The notes beneath the pieces are model-generated. The model had not been told where the DNA came from. It searched no databases and worked only from the letters and a program-made list of their open reading frames with translations. Positions 17,587-26,265 of a stretch of DNA of 64,000 nt are shown here, piece after piece. The stretch lies in NCBI GenBank assembly GCA_965202955.1, contig OZ241871.1, forward strand, positions 5,084,001 to 5,148,000, given 5' to 3'. Source of the stretch: Bin5 sp034422415 (GTDB lineage: Bacteria; Chloroflexota; Anaerolineae; Caldilineales; Caldilineaceae). Within the stretch, counting starts at the first letter, position 1. The number at the start of each line of letters is the position of its first letter. Both the position numbers and the translations under genes were made by a program.

Positions 17587-17639
17587 AATGCAGGTTCAAG
17601 AAGAATGAGGCGCGCCGGGGCGGCGCGCCTCAAAGGGCG

Positions 17640-18992
17640 CTACTGACCTTGCCAGAAATCGTCGAGCAGGGCCTGGGAATCCGCAGCACTCATCTCCAGT
17701 GCCTCCTGGGGTGAGATGTCGCCGTTCTTCATGTTCTGAATCTGCTCATCGAATACGGCGGCAACGTCGAAGTAGACCGGCGAACCGAAGCGCGAGGCCG
17801 GATAGTTGGCCTGCTCGGAGGTGATGCTTGCCACCGGATTGGTGGACTGAACTTCAGGATCCGCCAGGACCGACATACGCACAGGCAGTTGCGTTGTCGT
17901 CAGGCCCATCTCGCGCTGGGCCTCCATACTTGAATAGTACCTCAGGTATTCGAGCCCGGCCTCCTTGTTCTCGGAGAATCTGTTGATTCCGTAGCCAATG
18001 TTGGCGCCGCTGGAACCGCTGCGGAGGTTGATGCCGGGCACGAGACCGAGCTTGGTGCGCCCGACAATCTTGGACTGTTCCGGGTTCTCGTTATAGAGGC
18101 CGTGGTACCGGCCCGGGTCGATCTGCATGGCGCACAGGCCCTGGGCATACGAAATGTGGGCCTCCTCGTTTGTACCGATGCCCCAGCCGGCAGGGTCCAT
18201 CACCTCATAGGTCACCAGCGCATCATAGACCGCCTGCATCGCGTCCAGACCCTCGCTGCTGTTGAATGCGACCGACTTGAAGTCCGGGCTATACATCGCG
18301 CCGTTGGCCCCGTTCAGGAAGATGGCGTAGAAGACAAACACGCCGTTGGAACTCTGCAGGGGCCATAGCCAGGTGTAGCGGTCGGTCTGTCCGTCGCCCG
18401 TAGTGTCCTTGTTGAGCGCCGGAGCCATCTCGAATACGTCCTGCCAGCTTTCGGGCGGACTCTCGGGATCGAACCCGGCCTCTTCGAATATGTCCTTGTT
18501 GTAAAAGCCGACATAGACGAGCACGCTGAAGGGGACGACGCGCAGACTGCCGCCGACCGTGGCGTCCTGGACCACGGGAACGGGGATGTCATCCAGCACA
18601 GCCTGGTCGATGTGCTCGTTCAGCGGGTCATACAGGCTGGCGCCATAAAGGGCGGTGAGACCGTCCCAGCTGTAAAGAACGTCGAATGAGGAATCCTGGC
18701 CGGCCAGAATGGTGGCGTATTTGGCCTGCAGGTCGGAGAACGGGATTTCGTTCCACTCCCCTTCGATGCCGGTAGCCTCCTTGAAGGCCGGCAACATGCC
18801 CTTGGCCTCCGGCGGCGACGGCTGCGACAGAATCGTTATTTTCTTCATCATCTCTGCGGCGGGAGCAGCCTCTTCAGCGTCCGTTTGTGGCTCCGGGGCT
18901 ACTGGTGCACAAGCAGCAAGGAGGGACGTTCCGGCACCAATACCTGCGAGTTTCAGAAACCGGCGGCGAGAAACACAGTTTGACCCAATCAT
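17640..18992 (-). CDS. ABC importer extracellular solute-binding lipoprotein (family 1)
   Basis: Ligand-capturing subunit, about 450 residues. The N-terminus has a twin-arginine signal, S-R-R-R-F-L-K, followed by a hydrophobic stretch and the lipobox L-L-A-A-C, so it should be Tat-exported and lipid-anchored. The mature part begins with a Pro/Ala/Glu-rich spacer, then a family 1 binding-protein fold. ATG 18992 has GAGGAGG 6-7 bases upstream. It is first of the three transporter genes and follows an amidohydrolase on the same strand. CUT1 partners suggest an oligosaccharide, glycoside or sugar derivative as ligand. Confidence 0.93.
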   Translation of the reverse strand: MIGSNCVSRRRFLKLAGIGAGTSLLAACAPVAPEPQTDAEEAAPAAEMMKKITILSQPSPPEAKGMLPAFKEATGIEGEWNEIPFSDLQAKYATILAGQDSSFDVLYSWDGLTALYGASLYDPLNEHIDQAVLDDIPVPVVQDATVGGSLRVVPFSVLVYVGFYNKDIFEEAGFDPESPPESWQDVFEMAPALNKDTTGDGQTDRYTWLWPLQSSNGVFVFYAIFLNGANGAMYSPDFKSVAFNSSEGLDAMQAVYDALVTYEVMDPAGWGIGTNEEAHISYAQGLCAMQIDPGRYHGLYNENPEQSKIVGRTKLGLVPGINLRSGSSGANIGYGINRFSENKEAGLEYLRYYSSMEAQREMGLTTTQLPVRMSVLADPEVQSTNPVASITSEQANYPASRFGSPVYFDVAAVFDEQIQNMKNGDISPQEALEMSAADSQALLDDFWQGQ

Positions 18993-19153
18993 TGTCTGCC
19001 TCCTCATAGCTAAGAATGTCTTTCGGTCACGCCAACAGCATTGCTACCATCTGACCTGGCCCGAGCCACGTAGACTCCCGCATTCGGATTGGCCGGCAAT
19101 CACCCCCTTTTTCTCGCCGTACTCCTCCCATTCCATTCGCAGCTGTTCTGCAA

Positions 19154-20245
19154 TCAGGCATCCAGTTTGAACAGGCGCGCGGCGTTTCCGCCGAAGAAGA
19201 GCGCCTTATCCTCCTCGGACATGAAGTCGGCGTGAAGCCGAACATAGTCCATCGACTGACGGTAGGTTACATTGCGCTCTGCGGCGGGCATATCGGAGCC
19301 CCACAACAGCTTTTCAGGACCCAGTTCGTCATACAGGAGCTTCAGCGTGTCCTGCGCCCAGGGGAAGGGATAGGCTGTATCGGGCGCCATCAGATGCAAC
19401 ATCACCTCTAGCGAGATGTTGGGGTTCTTCAGGCAGGTCAAGACCTCTTCGGGGATGTCGAAACGCTCCGGCTTGGGCCGAATGGCAATCGTCTCCAGGC
19501 CGTGTGTGAATACGCAAGGAATGTCCGCGTTCGCTTTGGCCCACCGGTCGAGGCGTCGTACCTGCTCCATGTAGCCCCCGAAGCGATCACGATGGCTGGT
19601 GTAAAGGTACCAGAAAATCGGGATCTGCAGACGGCGAACCGTGTCCCATAACGGTTCAAACTTGGCGTCATCCAGGTTGTCGACAAACCCGGTAAAGGCA
19701 AACGCCTCGACCATGAAGTAGAGGCCCTTCAACCCCAACGTCTCGATGGCGTGTTCCAGCCGCGTCAGCTGCTCCTCCTGGTCCGCTTCCCATTCCCGGA
19801 TCTGCGCCAGCGGAAGATAGCGGTCCGGATAGCGCTGCATCACTTCGCTCAGGTACTCGTTGAGACTGCCGTAGACATGGTCGTGTTGCAGCACCGCTTT
19901 GTCCACGCCCAGGTAGTCCATGTTCGTGACCATGAGTTCGGGCGGAGCAGTCATGTCTCGGAACCAGCATGGGTACCATTGCAGGTAGTACTCCTCATCG
20001 TCTACGGTGCATTCCAACTGGCCGTACTGGCCAATGCGCAAGTTGACATCGGGCATGTCAGCAATGGCGTCGTCGCTTGGCATCAGCATCGCCGGGTCGG
20101 CACGGCTGCCATCGCGCCGCCGTCGCCAGCCCTGGACATGGAACTGCACGTGATGCTGGATAATTTGAAGTTGTGTCTGTGCGGTCTGGTCGCCAGAATC
20201 CGTACCAAAGCGTGGAAATGCGTGGGCGTGGGCGTCAATGATCAC
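19154..20245 (-). CDS. Amidohydrolase family protein (metal-dependent, TIM barrel)
   Basis: Amidohydrolase-2 type protein, 363 residues. The first metal motif is D-A-H-A-H-A-F near residue 4, a histidine lies in V-F-T-H-G-L-E-T, and the final aspartate in L-L-W-G-S-D-M-P. GTG 20245 is chosen as start because it sits just before D-A-H-A-H with GAGAGGAGA upstream; a longer frame runs into the promoter. Members hydrolyse lactones or amides, or decarboxylate. It precedes the binding protein, permease and ATPase genes, so it probably acts on the imported compound. Confidence 0.88.
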   Translation of the reverse strand: MIIDAHAHAFPRFGTDSGDQTAQTQLQIIQHHVQFHVQGWRRRRDGSRADPAMLMPSDDAIADMPDVNLRIGQYGQLECTVDDEEYYLQWYPCWFRDMTAPPELMVTNMDYLGVDKAVLQHDHVYGSLNEYLSEVMQRYPDRYLPLAQIREWEADQEEQLTRLEHAIETLGLKGLYFMVEAFAFTGFVDNLDDAKFEPLWDTVRRLQIPIFWYLYTSHRDRFGGYMEQVRRLDRWAKANADIPCVFTHGLETIAIRPKPERFDIPEEVLTCLKNPNISLEVMLHLMAPDTAYPFPWAQDTLKLLYDELGPEKLLWGSDMPAAERNVTYRQSMDYVRLHADFMSEEDKALFFGGNAARLFKLDA

Positions 20246-20335
20246 GAGGACCGTGTCTCCTCTCTGCCACAGGCCGTCTGTGGCAAGCCAAACGGCTTGA
20301 TGGCACGATGTGAACAAGGGAGAAGCGTTTTCATT

Positions 20336-20373
20336 TTCTAAATATATATATCGTTTAGAATGGCCTTTGTCAA
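20336..20373 (-). promoter_or_regulatory. Strong promoter with overlapping palindrome (divergent locus)
   Basis: Read on the minus strand: TTGACA (20373-20368), a 17-bp spacer and TATATA (20350-20345). The inverted repeat TTCTAAA-N11-TTTAGAA (20336-20360) spans the -10 element, a classical repressor position. On the plus strand a weaker TTGCCT-16-TATATT (20461-20488) ends only about 17 bp before the dioxygenase start at 20505. The palindrome could govern both directions. Confidence 0.65.
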
Positions 20374-20504
20374 GGGCCCCGATTTCTTGGGCTCCTTGCA
20401 CTTTCTTGTCACCGATTTAGAAGCCATCCAGGCTGTCTATCCGCTGTTCTTCACAAGGGTTTGCCTCCGTCCCAAAGAGTTGTATATTGGGGAAGGTTGC
20501 CCGC

Positions 20505-21398
20505 ATGAAGAACGAATCTCGCGCCAGCACCCCAGTGTGTATCCAGCAGAAAGAGAAGGTAGCCGAACTGGGAGGAAATCGAAAGCGTGTCGATCAGATT
20601 GCCGCGGCGCGCGAACGTTACCGCACTGACGGCTTCTATATCTGCCCGGAGACGCTGCTCCCTTTGGATGTCGTGGCGCCGGCCGTCACCGGGATGGACG
20701 CGATACGCGCCGGCCAATACGACACCGGCGTGCCTCCCCGCCCCTCCCGCTGGAATCCGGGCGACGACCCCAATACTCTCTGCAAAATCGAGATGCCGCA
20801 GATAGCCAGCCGCGCCGTCATGGAGTTGGTTTCGCATCCGGCCCTGGGCGAAAAGGCGGCAGAACTCACCGGCGCGAAAGCCGTGCAGGTCTGGTGGGTG
20901 CAGCTGCTGTACAAGCCGCCTTCAGCCCCCGGCCAGCAGCCGCGCACCAACATTGGCTGGCACCAGGACTACAACTACTGGGGCGCATGGGAAGAGGACA
21001 GCGAGCTGTTCACAGCCTGGGTCGCGCTCAGCGACGTTTCTCCCCAATGCGGGCCGATGAACTTCGTAGTCGGGTCCCACCGGTGGGGGCTTTCCAGCGA
21101 GAGCGACTTCGCGTCACAGGAGTACGAGGCCCTGCGGGAAACGGTCCGGAATGCGCACGGCCAGGTCTGGCACGAGGAACCCGCGATTCTACCGCCGGGA
21201 GGCGCCAGCTTCCACCAGAAGCTGACCTTCCACGGAAGCGGGCCCAATCTGTCATCACAGCCGCGGCGCAGTTTCGCAGTCCACATGCGCAGCGAGATTT
21301 CCCGTCCGAAAGGGAACGCCCGGCAGGGGCTGACCGCCTTCATTGATGACCCAACCTACTGCCCGCTCGTTTACGGTGACGGCAGCGCGCTGTTCTAG
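20505..21398 (+). CDS. Phytanoyl-CoA dioxygenase (PhyH) family protein
   Basis: Fe(II)/2-oxoglutarate-dependent oxygenase, about 297 residues. The iron motif is W-H-Q-D-Y-N-Y-W, the distal histidine is in T-F-H-G-S-G-P-N, and the cosubstrate arginine is in P-R-R-S-F-A. ATG 20505 has GGGAAGG about 9 bases upstream; TTG 20487 is a less likely alternative. It opens a rightward five-gene run and is divergent from the importer operon. Only distantly similar to the PhyH gene at 10056, so it is not a recent duplicate. A role in hydroxylating the imported compound or its derivative is inferred from location. Confidence 0.9.
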   Translation: MKNESRASTPVCIQQKEKVAELGGNRKRVDQIAAARERYRTDGFYICPETLLPLDVVAPAVTGMDAIRAGQYDTGVPPRPSRWNPGDDPNTLCKIEMPQIASRAVMELVSHPALGEKAAELTGAKAVQVWWVQLLYKPPSAPGQQPRTNIGWHQDYNYWGAWEEDSELFTAWVALSDVSPQCGPMNFVVGSHRWGLSSESDFASQEYEALRETVRNAHGQVWHEEPAILPPGGASFHQKLTFHGSGPNLSSQPRRSFAVHMRSEISRPKGNARQGLTAFIDDPTYCPLVYGDGSALF

Positions 21399-21476
21399 TT
21401 GCGGACGAAGAAAGCGCAGAGAGCACCTCCCAACAAACAGGAAGAATTACCTGAAACAAGACAGGAGCCCAAGTCT

Positions 21477-22685
21477 ATGCCGGTCAAACCCTACAACATC
21501 GAACAGTCGCGGGAGATGCTTCACCGCTCCGATCAGCTGATCGTGCGCGGCTGCCAGGGACATAAACGCAGCCACGAGATGCTGGAGTTGGGATACCCCG
21601 TCTTCACGCAGCGAGCATCCGGCGCCCGTTTCTGGGACGTGGACGGCAACGAGTATCTCGACTATCTGATGGGTTTCGGACCGATCGTTCTGGGACATAA
21701 CGACCCCGCGGTCAGCGCGGCCGTGCGGGCGCAGATGGAAGAGGGCACCATCTACAGCACAGCGCATCCCAAGGAGCTCGAGGTCGCAGAGATGCTGATC
21801 GACCTGATCCCGGCGGTGGAGATGCTCGGCTTCCTCATCGGCGGCAGCGCGGCGACGTCGGCTGCAGTGCGGCTGGCGCGCGCCTACACCGGCCGCGACA
21901 AGGTCATACGCTGCGGATATCACGGCTGGCACGACTGGTCGCGCACCGAGGATGAGGGTTCGCCGGCCGCCATCGCGCCCCTCACACTGGAAGTCCCCTA
22001 CGGGGACCTCGATGCCCTAGAAGACTGCTTCAGGCAGAACGACAACGAAGCCGCCTGCGTAATTATGGAAACGATCCGCGGCGACGGGCCGCCTGAAGGC
22101 TTCCTGCAGGGCTGCGTCGACGTCTCTCACAAGTACGGCGCGCTCTGCGTCTTCGACGAGGTCAAGGTCGGCTTCCGCGTCGCATTCGGCGGCGCCGGCG
22201 AATACTACGGCGTCACCCCCGATCTGACTGCCTTCAGCAAGGCCTGCTTCAACGGTTATCCCGGCAGCATCGTCGCCGGCCGCAAGGAGATCCTCGGGTC
22301 GCCCCAGTGTCAGTCCAGCTGGATGGCCGCGACATTCCACTGCGACCTGCCCAGCCTGGTGAGCATCGATACCGTCGTCAGCGAGATGAAGCGCCGCGAC
22401 GGTATCGCCTACCAGTGGAAGATCGGCAACCGCCTGATCGAAGGGATTAACGAGGTCTGCGAAGATGGCGGTCTCGGCTACCGTCTTACCGGCACAGGGC
22501 CGATGCCCACTCCGGTCATACATGAAGAGGACAAGGACCGCTGCATCGCCATGCTACAGGGCTGCCTGGCGCGCGGCTTCTATTTGCATCCCAACCACCC
22601 GATGTTCCTGACGCTTTCACACACCGAGCAGGACATTGAAGACACCATCGCGGCGGTCCGGGATTCGATCGCCGACCTGGACTAG
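21477..22685 (+). CDS. Class III aminotransferase (GSA-aminomutase-like)
   Basis: PLP enzyme of fold type I, 402 residues. The PLP-stacking and phosphate regions (I-G-G-S-A-A-T-S-A-A, C-G-Y-H-G-W-H-D-W) and the aspartate in F-D-E-V-K-V-G-F-R are present. The likely Schiff-base lysine is in A-F-S-K-A-C-F-N-G-Y-P near residue 255. It is closest in pattern to glutamate-1-semialdehyde aminomutase relatives, which in catabolic contexts are usually transaminases of other substrates. ATG 21477 follows an AGGAG site; an upstream frame to 21399 has no family similarity. It is the second gene of the rightward run. Confidence 0.9.
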   Translation: MPVKPYNIEQSREMLHRSDQLIVRGCQGHKRSHEMLELGYPVFTQRASGARFWDVDGNEYLDYLMGFGPIVLGHNDPAVSAAVRAQMEEGTIYSTAHPKELEVAEMLIDLIPAVEMLGFLIGGSAATSAAVRLARAYTGRDKVIRCGYHGWHDWSRTEDEGSPAAIAPLTLEVPYGDLDALEDCFRQNDNEAACVIMETIRGDGPPEGFLQGCVDVSHKYGALCVFDEVKVGFRVAFGGAGEYYGVTPDLTAFSKACFNGYPGSIVAGRKEILGSPQCQSSWMAATFHCDLPSLVSIDTVVSEMKRRDGIAYQWKIGNRLIEGINEVCEDGGLGYRLTGTGPMPTPVIHEEDKDRCIAMLQGCLARGFYLHPNHPMFLTLSHTEQDIEDTIAAVRDSIADLD

Positions 22686-22727
22686 GGACTTGCGGCTCGT
22701 GTTGGACGGGTATCGAATGGGAGAATC

Positions 22728-23387
22728 ATGAATTCAGACAAGACACGCGCCCTGGTCTTCTGCGACGACAGCGCCCATCCGGCCTCGTTGACACGGGACG
22801 GGCTCGGCGAACTGGGGGAATGCGGCCTCACCTTTGACTGGGTGGAAGACCCCGTCGCATGGCGGGCGACGAACCTGAGTAGCTATCCGCTGGTTATCTT
22901 TTCCAAGGCCAACAACTGGTCGCGGAGTGAGCATGCGGCCTGGGCGGACGAAGATACCGGTCGGGTCTTCGCCGGCTATGTGGCCGCGGGAAACGGCTTC
23001 CTCGTTCTGCATTCCGGTTCGGCCCTCTACGGCAACTCGCCCTCAATGTGCAGGCTGATGGGCGGCGTCTTCACCGGCCATCCGCCACAGTGCGCCGTCA
23101 CGGTTGAGCCTCTTGCCGGGCACCCTCTGACAGCGGGCAGCGGGGCCTTCACGTTGCAGGACGAGCATTACATGATGGAGATGAACGACCCGGAGGTCGA
23201 CCTCTTCCTCCACAGCGAGTCGAAGCACGGCAGGCAGCCGGCGGGTTGGACACGTACGGCGGGAAAGGGGCGCGTGGGCGTTCTGACGCCGGGCCACAAC
23301 CCTGAAGTATGGCGCCACCCTTCGTTCCAGGCCCTGCTGCGCAACTGCATTGCCTGGTGCAACCCGAATGACAAGTCAGGAGAATGA
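22728..23387 (+). CDS. ThuA-like protein (class I glutamine-amidotransferase-like fold)
   Basis: ThuA-domain protein of 219 residues. Landmarks are L-V-I-F-S-K near residue 55, the G-Y-V-A-A-G-N-G-F-L-V-L-H-S-G strand-turn, and F-T-G-H-P-P in the middle. ThuA was described with trehalose and sucrose utilisation in rhizobia, and the family is frequent beside Gfo/Idh/MocA enzymes; the biochemical activity is poorly defined. A GGGAG ribosome site precedes ATG 22728. Its stop codon lies 3 bases before the next start, so translation is probably coupled to the aldo/keto reductase. Confidence 0.85.
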   Translation: MNSDKTRALVFCDDSAHPASLTRDGLGELGECGLTFDWVEDPVAWRATNLSSYPLVIFSKANNWSRSEHAAWADEDTGRVFAGYVAAGNGFLVLHSGSALYGNSPSMCRLMGGVFTGHPPQCAVTVEPLAGHPLTAGSGAFTLQDEHYMMEMNDPEVDLFLHSESKHGRQPAGWTRTAGKGRVGVLTPGHNPEVWRHPSFQALLRNCIAWCNPNDKSGE

Positions 23388-23389
23388 CG

Positions 23390-24340
23390 ATGACCGAAGC
23401 CCCTCTTACAGTTCCGCGCCGCCGCCTCGGCCGCACCGAGCTGAGCATCCCCGTCATACCATTTGGCACACAGGGTTTCGGCAGCCACTTCGGCTTTGTC
23501 GCCGACGACGAAGCGGTCGCCCTGATCAAGCATGCCGTATCGCTGGGCGTCAACCACTTTGACTGCGCCCGCTGCTACGGCGATTCGTTGCACAAACTGG
23601 GCCTGGCAATGCGCGAGATCGCGCGCGAGGATGTCATCATCACCGGGCGCCTCTGCTGCCATTCGGGCGCGCCCTGGGGCGGCTATCACGGCGAAGGCGA
23701 AGCCGACTTCTCGGCCGAGCGTGTCATCCGCGATGTCGAGGATCAGTTGGAACTCCTGGGAATCGACTACTTCGACGGCATGCTCATCCACGACCCGACC
23801 CGCATTGAACCCACGCTGGAGAAGGACGGCACCCTGGCCGGCCTACTCCAGCTCAAGGCAGGCGGACAGGTGCGCCACGTCGGCTACGGCATGCGCCAGC
23901 ACCACTTCCATCAGCAGGTGATCGCCACCGGCGACGTCGACCTGATCCTCTGCTTCAGCGACTACAACCTTATTCGCCAGAGCGCAGCCGACACCGTCCT
24001 GCCCGCCGCAGCCGCAGCCGACATCGGCGTGATGAACGGCTGGTCGATCTTGCGCGGCCTGCTAACCGGGGCCGACATCGACGAGGCCCGTGCTAAGAGC
24101 CGCTACAGCAACGTCGAGGATGCCGACGCCGCACGGCCGCTATGGCAGTGGTGTCGCGACGAGGGCATCGATCTCCTGCAGCTGGCCATCCAGTTCTGCC
24201 TCAGGGAAACGCGCATCCACGGCAATCCGATCGGCAGCTTCAACGTAGAGCAACTGGAGGCCAACATTCGCGCCGCCAATACGCCACTGGACGAAGAAGT
24301 GTGGGCGAAGTTCGAGGCTTTCTCCCGCGAACGTAGCTGA
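23390..24340 (+). CDS. Aldo/keto reductase
   Basis: NADPH-dependent aldo/keto reductase, 316 residues. It begins R-R-L-G-R-T-E-L-S-I-P. The catalytic Asp/Tyr region reads N-H-F-D-C-A-R-C-Y-G. The histidine position reads I-H-D-P-T, and G-S-F-N-V-E-Q comes late in the barrel. ATG 23390 is preferred over ATG 23384 because it is properly spaced from AGGAG. It follows the ThuA-like gene directly. An internal C-C-H-S-G-A-P insertion is unusual for the family. It probably reduces or oxidises an intermediate of the compound handled by this locus. Confidence 0.9.
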   Translation: MTEAPLTVPRRRLGRTELSIPVIPFGTQGFGSHFGFVADDEAVALIKHAVSLGVNHFDCARCYGDSLHKLGLAMREIAREDVIITGRLCCHSGAPWGGYHGEGEADFSAERVIRDVEDQLELLGIDYFDGMLIHDPTRIEPTLEKDGTLAGLLQLKAGGQVRHVGYGMRQHHFHQQVIATGDVDLILCFSDYNLIRQSAADTVLPAAAAADIGVMNGWSILRGLLTGADIDEARAKSRYSNVEDADAARPLWQWCRDEGIDLLQLAIQFCLRETRIHGNPIGSFNVEQLEANIRAANTPLDEEVWAKFEAFSRERS

Positions 24341-24363
24341 CTGCAACCGACCCCTATCCTGTC

Positions 24364-25101
24364 ATGCCCCAGCACAGCAGCAGCGATCTGGCCCGTGATC
24401 TGAAACGACTAGGCGTCGAAGCGGGCGACATCCTCTTCGTCCACTCATCGTTCAAATCGCTCGGCCCGGTCAGCGGCGGCGCGATTGCCGTCATCGAGGC
24501 ATTGGAATGCGCAATCGGGTCGGACGGACTGCTGCTGATGCCCTCTTTCAACCTGGTGGAGTGGGAGGAGCGCGCCGCAACCTGGGACCACGCGGCCACG
24601 CCCTCGACCGTCGGCTGGATCACCGAGCAGTTCCGCCTGTTGCCGGGCGTCTACCGCTCCGACCACTACTCCCATTCGGTTGCCGCGCGCGGCAAGGGCG
24701 CGGAGGAGTTCGTGGCGGACCACCTCAGCCTGGAGGGCCTCTGCTCACCATGGGATCGTAAGCCCTGGGGTAAGACGTACGGGGTGCATTCGCCCATGTA
24801 CCGGGCCTACCGCGCTGGCGCCAAGGTCCTGATGCTGGGCGTCGACTACTCTACTTCGACCTACATCCATCTGGTGGAAGTGATCTACTGGAGCAAGCTG
24901 CGCGCCGGCTGCCAGGGCGGCGACGGCACGCCTCCGTTCCCGGCCATCGACCGTCCCGTGCTGGGCGCGTACTGGGAACGGACGGGGACGCTGGATCGAG
25001 GCAGGGTCGGCGACGCCGACTGCCGGCTGTTCAGCGTGCCCATCTACGTCGAAGCCCTTCTGGCCGAAGTCGAGCGCAACGCCGCTCTCTATCTGATTTG
25101 A
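24364..25101 (+). CDS. AAC(3)-family N-acetyltransferase-like protein
   Basis: Acetyl-CoA-dependent acyltransferase fold of the aminoglycoside 3-N-acetyltransferase (YokD) family, 245 residues. Family landmarks are L-F-V-H-S-S-F-K-S-L-G near residue 23, L-M-P-S-F-N, and the histidine in Y-S-H-S-V-A-A-R-G. The G-V-H-S-P-M-Y segment replaces the usual clinical-enzyme sequence. It ends a catabolic-looking run of five rightward genes, so acetylation of an amino sugar or amine intermediate is more likely than drug resistance. It is convergent with the oxidoreductase ending at 25117. Confidence 0.85.
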   Translation: MPQHSSSDLARDLKRLGVEAGDILFVHSSFKSLGPVSGGAIAVIEALECAIGSDGLLLMPSFNLVEWEERAATWDHAATPSTVGWITEQFRLLPGVYRSDHYSHSVAARGKGAEEFVADHLSLEGLCSPWDRKPWGKTYGVHSPMYRAYRAGAKVLMLGVDYSTSTYIHLVEVIYWSKLRAGCQGGDGTPPFPAIDRPVLGAYWERTGTLDRGRVGDADCRLFSVPIYVEALLAEVERNAALYLI

Positions 25102-25116
25102 TGGGGCCGCCCGGGG

Positions 25117-26205
25117 CTAATCGGGCCGGTACTTCGGCTGGCGCGGCGCCCGGTTGCGCGCCAGACGCGTCGTGCGCTTTGCCAGCGGCAGCGTAACGCG
25201 TGCGCCGCCCGCGCGGTGGGACTCGATCAGGCCGAAGATCAACTCGTTGCCGGCCCGCGCCGCGCGCACGCCGCCGCGCGGCGGTTCGCCCGTGTCGAGC
25301 GAGTGCACGAGATCTTCGATCAGGCGCAGCGTCGAGCTGCTTGGCGACGTCTCCGGCGAAGGAGCGGCCTGCAGCTGGTCGCGCCCGCGCAGCCCCGTCG
25401 GCGAAGCCTTGCGCACCTGCCAACTGAGCCCGTCGAGGATGGCCGTGATCGTCCCCTTGGAACAGATCGCCTCATACTCCGACCTACGCGCGGTCAGCAG
25501 GATGTGGGCCTTCACCCCGTTGGCAAATTGAATCAATCCCTCACCGCTCGGGTCCTCGGTCATGATATCGCCGTCGAATAGCGGGTCGCCGTCGGGCAGG
25601 TGTCCCTGCACCCAGGTCGCGGGCTGGTCGCTGTTGAGACGCAGGACCAGGTCGAGATGGTGGCTGCCCGAGTTGAAAAGCGTGCCGCCGCTGTAGACGA
25701 TCAGGTGCTGCAGCTCGCCGAGCTCGCCGCTGTCGATGATCTCCTTCATGCGGTCGTAGCGCTCGTCCCAGCGCCGGTTCGTGCCCAGGTTGAGGATGGC
25801 GCCGTTGCTTTCGACCGCCTCGACCATCGCGTCGGCCTCGGCCATCGATGCCGCCATCGCCTTTTCGGCGTAGACCGCCTTCACGCCCTGCCCGACGCAC
25901 TCGATCACGATTGCGGCGCGCGGCTCCGGCTGCGTCGCCACGCTGACGATATCCAGCCCCTCCTTCGCCAGCATCTCGCGGTAGTCGGTGTACTGGCCAT
26001 GGGCGGGCACGCCGTGCAGCCGGCCGAACTCGGCCATCACGTCGGTGCGCAGATCGGAGCACGCCACCAGATCGGTCCGCTCGCAGGTCGTGAAACCGGC
26101 GGCATGCGAGTAGGGCAGATGAATGCCCGCCGCGCCGATCACCTCATTGTCGATGAAACCCCCCATGCGGCTGCATCCGATTACCCCGGCGCGGTATGTC
26201 TTCAT
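25117..26205 (-). CDS. Gfo/Idh/MocA family oxidoreductase with altered EKP motif
   Basis: Dehydrogenase of 362 residues. The Rossmann motif is V-I-G-C-S-R-M-G-G and the second catalytic region is G-S-H-H-L-D. The usual E-K-P motif reads A-E-K-A-M: the lysine is kept but the proline is replaced. A basic C-terminal tail ends R-A-P-R-Q-P-K-Y-R-P-D. ATG 26205 has GGGAG upstream. It is the last gene of a nine-gene leftward run with short spacing that starts near 35004. Confidence 0.9.
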   Translation of the reverse strand: MKTYRAGVIGCSRMGGFIDNEVIGAAGIHLPYSHAAGFTTCERTDLVACSDLRTDVMAEFGRLHGVPAHGQYTDYREMLAKEGLDIVSVATQPEPRAAIVIECVGQGVKAVYAEKAMAASMAEADAMVEAVESNGAILNLGTNRRWDERYDRMKEIIDSGELGELQHLIVYSGGTLFNSGSHHLDLVLRLNSDQPATWVQGHLPDGDPLFDGDIMTEDPSGEGLIQFANGVKAHILLTARRSEYEAICSKGTITAILDGLSWQVRKASPTGLRGRDQLQAAPSPETSPSSSTLRLIEDLVHSLDTGEPPRGGVRAARAGNELIFGLIESHRAGGARVTLPLAKRTTRLARNRAPRQPKYRPD

Positions 26206-26265
26206 CTCACTGCTCCCTTTTTCTAGTCAGCTTTCAAAATTTCGGTGACCTGCGCCCGGCGCCGG

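Noticed and set aside
24364..25101. AAC(3)-like gene considered as an aminoglycoside resistance determinant
   Set aside because: Family similarity alone does not show drug acetylation, and the operon context is catabolic.
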